12,703 nucleotides of DNA, taken from the NCBI GenBank assembly GCA_000437555.1, contig FR901011.1, forward strand, positions 43,819 to 56,521, read 5' to 3'. The notes under the pieces were generated by a model that worked only from the letters and a program-made list of their open reading frames with translations, was not told the DNA's origin and made no database searches. This document shows positions 7,386 through 12,703 of this stretch, one piece after another. A program made the position numbers and the translations under genes. This DNA is from Acidaminococcus sp. CAG:917 (GTDB lineage Bacteria > Bacillota > Clostridia > Christensenellales > CAG-917). Numbering within the stretch: position 1 is the first letter of the stretch; every line of letters begins with the position of its first letter.

Positions 7386-8004
7386 TGACGACGAAAAAGA
7401 GTTTAAAGAGCTGTCTTTAAAAGAAAAGCAAAACCTCGTTGCTTTGGTTGCGTCTTCCGACGCAGACTACGACAAAAAACTTGAAGCTTACGCTTATCTT
7501 TGTGAAAACGGGGAAGAAGTCGTCGACGATATGATAAAAGCTCAGCTTACCGCCGACGAGGAAAGCGGACAGATGCTTGTCGAAATTCTTGCAAATTATA
7601 AGGGCAGAAAGGACATATTTCTCTTGCTTGTCAGTTATTTTTACAGGGGCGAGGACGTCGCTCTGTTCGCAAGACTTTTGGGAAGCTACGGCGACGAGGC
7701 GGCGATAGACATTTTAAAATCGTTCGCCAAGCAATTCGAGGACGAACTTAATTATAACGAGTTTATGGAAATAAGAAACGCCGTCGAGGAGCTTGGAGGA
7801 GATTTCGATTTGAATACGGATTTTTCCAACGACCCTTTTTACCGTTATCTCAAAGGGCTCGATATGTCCGACCTTCCCGAAGACGAAAGCGACGATTGCG
7901 ACTGCGAGGAATGTGACGGCAATTGCGAAGACGATTGCGACTGCGACGGGCACGACGGGCATTGTCACGACGAAAACTGCGGCTGCCACGGACACAAAAA
8001 ATAA
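7372..8004 (+). CDS. Small acidic helical-repeat protein with Cys/His-rich putative metal-binding tail
   Basis: I do not recognise the family. Seen: 210 residues. Residues 10-145 are helical and look like short HEAT-type repeats (for example VALFARLLGSYGDEAAIDIL); the protein is very acidic. Residues 174-210 form a tail with nine Cys (176, 178, 181, 185, 189, 191, 198, 203, 205) and five His (194, 197, 199, 206, 208) set among Asp and Gly. The tail is built from a 13-residue repeat (DDCDCxxxDGxCx) and a shorter third unit. Metal binding (Zn, Cu, Ni or Fe) is inferred from composition only. The start overlaps the upstream TPR gene by 14 bases and has GGAG at 9-base spacing (7359-7362). Last gene of the operon; no clear terminator follows. 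Confidence 0.85.
   Translation: MTNNNDDEKEFKELSLKEKQNLVALVASSDADYDKKLEAYAYLCENGEEVVDDMIKAQLTADEESGQMLVEILANYKGRKDIFLLLVSYFYRGEDVALFARLLGSYGDEAAIDILKSFAKQFEDELNYNEFMEIRNAVEELGGDFDLNTDFSNDPFYRYLKGLDMSDLPEDESDDCDCEECDGNCEDDCDCDGHDGHCHDENCGCHGHKK
7891..7968 (+). repeat. In-frame 39-base tandem duplication coding the Cys/His tail
   Basis: Two adjacent 39-base units (7891-7929 and 7930-7968) begin with the same 17 bases and encode DDCDCEECDGNCE and DDCDCDGHDGHCH. A third, shorter unit after 7968 keeps the C-x-C-x-G-H spacing. This suggests the tail grew by slippage or tandem duplication in steps of 13 codons. Confidence 0.8.
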
Positions 8005-8035
8005 GTTTAATCCGTTTTCTTTGCCGTATGATTTT

Positions 8036-9046
8036 TTAATGAGGCAGGTTATTTAATGCCGTATGCCTTTCGTTTTGCTTCTTTAAGTTTTTAAGTTTAC
8101 CGCCCGAAAATTTCTTTTTGCGCTTTAAAACTATAAATCCCGCAGTCTTTAAGGGCAACATTTTTAAGACGGTAAAAAAGAGCAATACAAGTCCTGCCAC
8201 GCTTACAAAAGCATAGCCGTATTTGACAATTGCGCTAAATCCGATAAAAGACAGTGCGACTGTCGGAACAAGAGTCATAAACGAAGAAAAGAAAGGCGAT
8301 AGCTTTAATCCTTTGAAGTAGTCGTAAATCAGTTTCGCCGACGATACCATTGTTGTGAAAATCGCAAGCAATATTAAAAGCGAAGATATTATAGGAAAGC
8401 CCATATAAGAGGCTATTTCTTTTAAAGGCATGGCGGAGTCGTTGCCAATCGTCAGACAGCAAAGAGCGAAAATAAGGCAGGACATAACCGCCGCGCTTAT
8501 TACGGAAGATAAAACTATTTCTTTTTTTGACAGACTTTTGCCTTGCTCCGCCATAAGACTTCCCGCGATTAAAAGATTTAAAGCAGAATATAAAATCGGC
8601 TTAAACGGAAGGTATGAGCCTGTGATAAATACGTTGCCGTTTTTGAAAAACAAAAAGAGAATGCAAAATATTATGACGGGAACCAAGATTCCGTTTAGTT
8701 TTCCCAAAAATTTTATTCCCAAAACGCCTGACGCCACGGCGAGAGCCGTGAGCAGAACTCCGCCGCAGGGGAAGGGGATTATCTCGCCCGCTCCCGAGCA
8801 CATGGCGGCAAGAGTGATAAACGAACATATAACGGTGAGCAGCTTAAACCAAGGAGGCTCAAAAAATCTGCCTTTGTAGCCGGCATACATAAAAAAACCG
8901 CCGAGTGCGCCGAGAAGAATTCCCGACAGAATAGCCGTTAACGGAGAGAGAGAGTCAAAATAAACCGCTATTTCTTTTCCGGAAGCAAAACCGGCGCCGA
9001 TAACGGTGCCTATATAAATCATCGACGACTTAAACGCTTTTCCCAC
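8036..9046 (-). CDS. YkvI-like membrane protein (APC/LeuT-fold superfamily)
   Basis: Seen: 336 residues with about ten hydrophobic segments and a strongly basic C-terminal tail of about 30 residues. The N-terminal motif IYIGTVIGAGFASGKEI, with an unwound Gly-rich first helix, matches the B. subtilis YkvI family, whose members are about 340-350 residues. The family belongs to the amino acid/polyamine/cation transporter superfamily. Its substrate is not established to my knowledge, so an amino-acid-like substrate is inference from the fold. The start is uncertain. The GTG at 9046 gives the usual short N terminus but has no ribosome site; AAGGAAG lies 21 bases upstream (9068-9074). An ATG at 9022 is the alternative and would remove 8 residues. 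The gene is convergent with the preceding operon, 31 bases away. Confidence 0.85.
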   Translation of the reverse strand: MGKAFKSSMIYIGTVIGAGFASGKEIAVYFDSLSPLTAILSGILLGALGGFFMYAGYKGRFFEPPWFKLLTVICSFITLAAMCSGAGEIIPFPCGGVLLTALAVASGVLGIKFLGKLNGILVPVIIFCILFLFFKNGNVFITGSYLPFKPILYSALNLLIAGSLMAEQGKSLSKKEIVLSSVISAAVMSCLIFALCCLTIGNDSAMPLKEIASYMGFPIISSLLILLAIFTTMVSSAKLIYDYFKGLKLSPFFSSFMTLVPTVALSFIGFSAIVKYGYAFVSVAGLVLLFFTVLKMLPLKTAGFIVLKRKKKFSGGKLKNLKKQNERHTALNNLPH

Positions 9047-9293
9047 AAGATAAGATATGAGTATTATCTTCCTTCAATGCAGGGCAAAAAGCCAATTAAA
9101 TTAAAGCATATGCAAAAAGCACGGCGTCATAAAGTTTTATTGACACAAGGAAAAATTTAAAAGTCTGACGCATTAAAAAAATGCTAAACTTATTAAAATT
9201 AAAATTTGGGTTTATATTTTAAATTTTTAAGCCGTCTTTAAAACGGTGCGAGTTTTGTATAGCCGAAAAATGTGAATTTTAACGCGTTTAAAT

Positions 9294-9309
9294 CATATTA
9301 TATAATATG
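9294..9309. repeat. 16-base perfect palindrome covering a start codon
   Basis: The 16 bases from 9294 to 9309 equal their own reverse complement and include the ATG of the small lipoprotein gene and a TATTAT -10-like hexamer (9296-9301). It could be a repressor operator or simply an AT-rich coincidence around a -10 element. Confidence 0.45.
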
Positions 9310-9615
9310 AAAAAGGTAACGGTTATTTTGTCGGTATTATTACTTGTCGTTTTTCTCGGATTGATTTTTGCCGGCTGTTCAAGTTCTATCACCGTATCGA
9401 GAGGTGAGATAGTTTCAAAAAAATACGAAAAGCCATATCTTGCATCCTTTTCCATCTTTAAGATAAAAGACCCTCGCAACGTGTCGGGATATATGGTGCT
9501 GGTGCAAAACGACGAACTTGAAACTCAGTGGTTTTACGTTTCGGAAGAATATTACCTCGAGGCGAATGTAGGGGACTTTTTTGTATACAATTCCACTTTG
9601 CACGAACCTGTTTAA
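9307..9615 (+). CDS. Small lipoprotein of unknown function
   Basis: Seen: 102 residues. A KK n-region, a hydrophobic core and a lipobox-like IFAGC with Cys24 indicate a type II signal peptide; Phe at -3 is slightly atypical. The mature part is about 79 residues, rich in beta-prone and aromatic residues (QWFYVSEEYYLEANVGDFFVY), and would be anchored to the outer face of the cytoplasmic membrane. I do not recognise the domain. The ATG lacks an upstream Shine-Dalgarno sequence, but it supplies the expected positively charged signal-peptide start, so I keep it. It stands alone, 222 bases before the next lipoprotein gene, with no strong terminator between them. Confidence 0.75.
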   Translation: MKKVTVILSVLLLVVFLGLIFAGCSSSITVSRGEIVSKKYEKPYLASFSIFKIKDPRNVSGYMVLVQNDELETQWFYVSEEYYLEANVGDFFVYNSTLHEPV

Positions 9616-9754
9616 AGTTATGATTATTTAAACGCAGGATATAATTTTCGGCGCAAAATAAGGAATAAATAAAAGCGTAATTTAAGATTTGAACACAATA
9701 TTATACCGGCTTAGAAATTATAACAATTTACTGTTTTTCGATGTGATTTTCAAT

Positions 9755-9771
9755 AAATATTCAAAATATTT
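9755..9771. repeat. AT-only inverted repeat between the two lipoprotein genes
   Basis: A perfect 7-base inverted repeat (9755-9761 and 9765-9771) with a 3-base loop, made only of A and T apart from one loop base. It could be a weak terminator for the small lipoprotein or a regulator site, but such repeats arise easily by chance in AT-rich DNA. Confidence 0.3.
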
Positions 9772-9803
9772 TAAATTATATCGCGAGTTTTGAAATATGC
9801 GGT

Positions 9804-9831
9804 TTGAAAAAGGAAACAAAGGTGATATAAT
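9804..9831 (+). promoter_or_regulatory. Promoter directly before the metallophosphoesterase gene
   Basis: TTGAAA (9804-9809), a 16-base spacer ending in an extended -10 TG (9823-9824), and a perfect TATAAT (9826-9831). The expected transcription start falls at about 9838, the first base of the start codon, which would give a leaderless mRNA. AGGTGAT (9820-9826) overlaps the -10 and could instead be a distant ribosome site if transcription begins further upstream. Confidence 0.6.
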
Positions 9832-9837
9832 TTAAAT

Positions 9838-11688
9838 ATGAAAAAAAGCAAAACGTTTTTATTTATTTTAATCTGCATTCTCGTTTTCGTTTTATCTCTC
9901 GCTCTTGCTGCCTGCGACGGGAAAGAGGAGAGCAGGGAAAAGACGGAATATAAAGTGGCGGTTATGAGCGACCTCCACTATTTTTCGCCTTTGCTTATAG
10001 GCGATTATTCTTACGATTCCATACAGGGAAAACTCAATGACGCCAAGACTTATGAAATTTCGAGGGCGATGATTATGAGCGCGCTCGACGAGGTCGTATC
10101 CGGCGGCTATGACGCCGTCATAATAACGGGCGACCTTTGCGACGACCACGCCTTGCAGAGTCACACGGAGCTTGCCGAAATTTTCGCTTCCGTGGAAGAA
10201 AGAGGTGTGGACGTTTTCGTCGTTCCCGGCAATCACGACGTTGACGGCTCCGGCACAGGCTATCAGGGCGTAAAATATACCGAAAGCGGTATAGAGCAGG
10301 TGGAGGATTTTTACGACACGCCGTCCATTACGGAGAGTTTTAAAAATATTTATCTTTCATTCGGATACGATAAGGCGAGGGCGAGTTTGGGGCTCACATA
10401 CGTTGCCGACCTCACCGACAAACTCAGACTCCTTGCGATAGACAATTGCAGCACAGAGTTTTCGCTTGCCACGGTAGAATTTATAAAAGAGCAGCTTGCC
10501 ATAGCCAAGCAGGACGGCGTCAGGGTGATTGCCGCCATGCACAAGCCCATATACGACATATTCGACGAAGTATCAATGTTTATAGATACGTCCTCGGCGG
10601 TGACCGATTATGCCGACGAACTCGAGGACGCATTGAAGGGAAACGTTTCGCTCCTTTTAGTCGGACATAATCACGCAAACGACGCAGTAACTCATTCAAG
10701 CGATGAAGACGAGCTCTATGAAATTATGACGGTATCTTTGACTCAAAGCACAAACTCTTACAGGGTGCTTGAGTTTTCAAAAAATTATATTTACGGAAGC
10801 GTAAAAAAATTAGGCACAATCAAAGCGGAATATCTGCCCGATTATCTGACCGCCGCCGATAAAAGTTTAATTTTATCCGATTATTCCGAATATTCAAAAG
10901 CGAGGGTAAACAGGTTTGTTACCGCAAGGGTAAAGGGGATAGACCTATCCGCCAAAATATCCGATATAGTTTTCGGAGAGTCGATACCCGAAGGTTTTGA
11001 CGCCGTGGCGGAAGAGATAGAGCAGTTTGTCTTCAGTCCGTTTAAAGGCGAAGGAAGCTATGCCGAGTTTATGAAAAGTTACGGCTATGATTTTCCGGAC
11101 AACGGCTATGGCGATATATTCGACCTTATGACGGATATCGCACTAAAGGTCTTTGACGGAGGCGAAAACTTAAAGGGAACAAAGCAGATGCAAACGCTTT
11201 CGGCGGCGATAAAAGCGGTGTTTGCCTACGTCTATTCCACCGACTTTTTCGATTATTTATCCGACGCATACAAAGTGACGAGACCCGATTCGGACAAGGT
11301 GATTTCGCTTTTGCTTCAAAGTGACAAGTTAAACCTTTTATCAAGCTCGCTTGTGGACGCTCTTTTGCACTTTGACGCCGTGACGGATATTCTCAATACG
11401 TCGTCAAGCTCGCTAGTTAAAATATTGAAAGCATATCTGCCGAAAGACGGACGTTTTGACAGCACAGAGGAGTTAAACGTGTTTTTGTCGCTCATTCCCG
11501 TGCTTGAACTTATGTTCGACGTCGACCTCGATAAATATTTTGAAGAGCAGACGGACGGGGAATATACTTCGTATACGGGCGTCGTCGATTTCGACGGTTT
11601 CGTATCGGCGTTTTTATTCGACGGAGCGGTAAAGAGTTTTGTGACGGATTTTGATTTCCCCGACCGAACCTTTAAAATTTCATATTAA
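9838..11688 (+). CDS. Lipoprotein metallophosphoesterase with unassigned C-terminal half
   Basis: Seen: 616 residues. A lipoprotein signal peptide has lipobox LAAC with Cys26. Residues 38-325 are a calcineurin-like phosphoesterase with all core motifs: Asp45/His47 (SDLHYF), Asp99 (GDLCDD), Asn132 (GNHDVDG), His235 (AAMHKPIYD) and His277/His279 (VGHNHAND). These hold the two metal ions that hydrolyse phosphomono- or diesters; the substrate is not evident. Residues 330-616 are largely helical, with no motif I can name, and end in a Phe/Asp-rich segment (GFVSAFLFDGAVKSFVTDFDF). The protein should be anchored outside the cytoplasmic membrane, so an extracytoplasmic substrate such as a wall polymer, nucleotide or phospholipid is plausible. 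No dockerin, LPXTG or SLH anchor is visible. A terminator follows at 11724, so the gene is probably transcribed alone. Confidence 0.93.
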   Translation: MKKSKTFLFILICILVFVLSLALAACDGKEESREKTEYKVAVMSDLHYFSPLLIGDYSYDSIQGKLNDAKTYEISRAMIMSALDEVVSGGYDAVIITGDLCDDHALQSHTELAEIFASVEERGVDVFVVPGNHDVDGSGTGYQGVKYTESGIEQVEDFYDTPSITESFKNIYLSFGYDKARASLGLTYVADLTDKLRLLAIDNCSTEFSLATVEFIKEQLAIAKQDGVRVIAAMHKPIYDIFDEVSMFIDTSSAVTDYADELEDALKGNVSLLLVGHNHANDAVTHSSDEDELYEIMTVSLTQSTNSYRVLEFSKNYIYGSVKKLGTIKAEYLPDYLTAADKSLILSDYSEYSKARVNRFVTARVKGIDLSAKISDIVFGESIPEGFDAVAEEIEQFVFSPFKGEGSYAEFMKSYGYDFPDNGYGDIFDLMTDIALKVFDGGENLKGTKQMQTLSAAIKAVFAYVYSTDFFDYLSDAYKVTRPDSDKVISLLLQSDKLNLLSSSLVDALLHFDAVTDILNTSSSSLVKILKAYLPKDGRFDSTEELNVFLSLIPVLELMFDVDLDKYFEEQTDGEYTSYTGVVDFDGFVSAFLFDGAVKSFVTDFDFPDRTFKISY

Positions 11689-11723
11689 AGACAAACAATT
11701 CAAAACTTTTTAAACTATCTTTT

Positions 11724-11753
11724 AAGGGAGCCAAGGCTCCCTTATTTTGTTTG
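11724..11753 (+). terminator. Intrinsic terminator after the metallophosphoesterase gene
   Basis: AAGGGAGCC (11724-11732) pairs with GGCTCCCTT (11735-11743) in a near-perfect GC-rich hairpin with a minimal loop, followed by a T-rich tract (11742-11752). It lies 35 bases after the stop codon. Confidence 0.9.
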
Positions 11754-11986
11754 AGGATAAAATAAAAGTTTGATTTATAAAAAAAACGAGCGAGCAAAGA
11801 TTAAAGCTAAAAGATAAAGACAAAATCAGGTTAAGACAATAAAGCCTCTTACGCGCTGAATCGGCTGCAAAATTTAACAGAAAATAGCGCAAAGATATAT
11901 CGAGCGACAAAAGCAGTTTTAACCGAATAAAACCAACCTTATAACAAAAAAAATTTTGAAAAAATTTCGTTTCCCCCGACATTTAT
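11754..11986. other. Non-coding AT-rich stretch upstream of guaB
   Basis: About 230 bases with no open frame I believe, no tRNA-like fold and no purine-riboswitch core. It holds A-rich runs, a loosely repeated CGAGCGA motif (near 11786 and 11905) and a weak GCGCT/AGCGC inverted repeat about 33 bases apart. A reverse-strand open frame at 11722-11982 overlaps the terminator and looks random. I see nothing firm here. Confidence 0.5.
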
Positions 11987-12015
11987 TTGACAGAGATTTT
12001 TAAAAATATTAAAAT
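11987..12015 (+). promoter_or_regulatory. Near-consensus promoter of guaB
   Basis: TTGACA (11987-11992), a 17-base spacer and TAAAAT (12010-12015). Expected transcription start near 12022 gives a leader of about 23 bases containing AAAGGAG (12031-12037). The leader is too short for a riboswitch, so any purine control would act through a DNA-binding protein or the enzyme itself. Confidence 0.85.
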
Positions 12016-12044
12016 AGTTAAAATTATACAAAAGGAGATTTTTG

Positions 12045-12703
12045 ATGAACAAGATTATAAAAGAAGGTTTGACCTTCGATGACGTTTTACTAGTCCCTCA
12101 ACATTCCGCCGTATTGCCTAAAGACGTATCTTTGGCAGTCGATTTAACGAGCACGCTTCACCTTAATATCCCTTTGCTTTCGGCATCTATGGACACGGTT
12201 ACCGAACATCAGCTTGCAATCGCTATGGCGAGAGAGGGCGGTATCGGTATGATTCACAAAAATCTTTCCATAGAACAGCAGGCAGAGCAGGTTGACAAGG
12301 TTAAACGCAGCGAGCACGGCGTTATCACGGACCCTTTCTTCCTCTCTCCGCACCACAAACTCAAAGACGCATTAGAACTTATGGGTCGCTATAAGATAAG
12401 CGGTGTTCCCATTACGGTGGACGGAAAACTTGTCGGTATACTGACCAACAGAGACCTAAGGTTTGAAACGAATTTTGACCAAGAGATTGGCAACGTGATG
12501 ACAAAGGATAATCTTGTCACCGCATTAGAGGGCGTCACGCTTGACGAGGCGCAAAAGCTACTTGGCAAACATCGCATCGAAAAACTCCCCATTGTAGATA
12601 AAAACAACAATCTTAAAGGTTTGATTACCATAAAGGATATCGAAAAGGCTATCCAATATCCCAACTCCGCAAGGGACGCCAACGGCAGACTTTTGGCGGG
12701 TGC
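12045..12703 (+). CDS. guaB: IMP dehydrogenase, N-terminal part, cut by window edge
   Basis: Seen: 219 complete codons, open at the right edge. The start MNKIIKEGLTFDDVLLVPQ is typical of GuaB, followed by the first barrel segment (PLLSASMDTVTEHQLAIAMA and EGGIGMIHKNLS). A CBS-domain pair spans about residues 95-205 (KISGVPITVDGKLVGILTNRDL and KLPIVDKNNNLKGLITIKDI), and DANGRLLAGA begins the return to the catalytic barrel. The catalytic Cys loop lies beyond the window. Family knowledge: GuaB oxidises IMP to XMP with NAD, the first committed step to GMP; the CBS pair binds adenine or guanine nucleotides and tunes activity. The full length would be about 485-490 residues. The start has AAAGGAG at 7-base spacing. 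Confidence 0.97.
   Translation, partial: MNKIIKEGLTFDDVLLVPQHSAVLPKDVSLAVDLTSTLHLNIPLLSASMDTVTEHQLAIAMAREGGIGMIHKNLSIEQQAEQVDKVKRSEHGVITDPFFLSPHHKLKDALELMGRYKISGVPITVDGKLVGILTNRDLRFETNFDQEIGNVMTKDNLVTALEGVTLDEAQKLLGKHRIEKLPIVDKNNNLKGLITIKDIEKAIQYPNSARDANGRLLAG

Noticed and set aside
8022..8065. Direct repeat TGCCGTATG (8022-8030 and 8057-8065)
   Set aside because: Only 9 bases, one copy inside the YkvI-like coding end, with no associated mobile element; likely chance.
9892..10236. 114-codon minus-strand open frame inside the metallophosphoesterase gene
   Set aside because: Antisense to the conserved catalytic motifs, no ribosome site and no domain.
11722..11982. 86-codon minus-strand open frame between the metallophosphoesterase gene and guaB
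   Set aside because: Includes the terminator hairpin in its sequence, has no ribosome site and has a random-looking Phe/Leu/Ser-rich product typical of AT-rich non-coding DNA.
11987..12044. Purine riboswitch in the guaB leader
   Set aside because: The near-consensus promoter starts transcription about 23 bases before the start codon, leaving no space for the aptamer.
1..12703. CRISPR array, tRNA/rRNA genes, insertion sequences, phage genes
   Set aside because: No regularly spaced repeats, no clover-leaf or rRNA-like sequence, no transposase or integrase motifs and no terminal inverted repeats were seen anywhere in the window.

Overview
The window looks like a chromosomal segment of an anaerobic, low-to-moderate-GC Bacillota, most likely an uncultured clostridial or gut-type lineage. 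Three things suggest this: an FprA-type flavodiiron protein, purine-rich AGGAGG-type ribosome binding sites with TTGACA/TATAAT-type promoters in AT-rich gaps, and two lipoproteins with no sign of outer-membrane genes. The taxonomic placement is an inference from content and style only.

Layout. Positions 1-1121 (minus) hold most of an FprA flavodiiron protein, cut by the window edge, with its own strong promoter. Positions 1305-4391 (minus) are a tight lysine/diaminopimelate operon, asd-dapA-dapB, with gaps of 1 and 2 bases. It has a short leader with no room for a lysine riboswitch and ends in an intrinsic terminator at 1232-1263. The dapB product is about 1.5 times the usual length because a pair of aspartokinase-type ACT domains is fused to its C terminus. 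The neighbouring DapA lacks three of the residues that bind the feedback inhibitor lysine in the E. coli enzyme.

Positions 4532-8004 (plus) form a three-gene unit divergent from the dap operon, with overlaps of 8 and 14 bases. It encodes a six-helix membrane protein with a poly-lysine tail, a TPR-repeat protein, and a small helical acidic protein ending in a Cys/His/Asp-rich repeated tail that looks metal-binding. I do not recognise this gene set from characterised systems. Positions 8036-9046 (minus) encode a YkvI-like APC-superfamily membrane protein, convergent with the previous unit.

Positions 9307-9615 and 9838-11688 (plus) encode two lipoproteins: a small one of unknown function and a large calcineurin-like metallophosphoesterase with a C-terminal half I cannot assign. 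Both have promoter elements so close to their start codons that leaderless mRNAs are possible. A strong terminator follows at 11724-11753. A 230-base AT-rich non-coding stretch then leads to a near-consensus promoter and the 5' part of guaB (IMP dehydrogenase), which runs off the right edge.

The most notable points are the DapB-ACT fusion, read together with the apparently desensitised DapA (a possible relocation of lysine feedback to the second committed step), and the overlapping membrane/TPR/Cys-His-tail operon.
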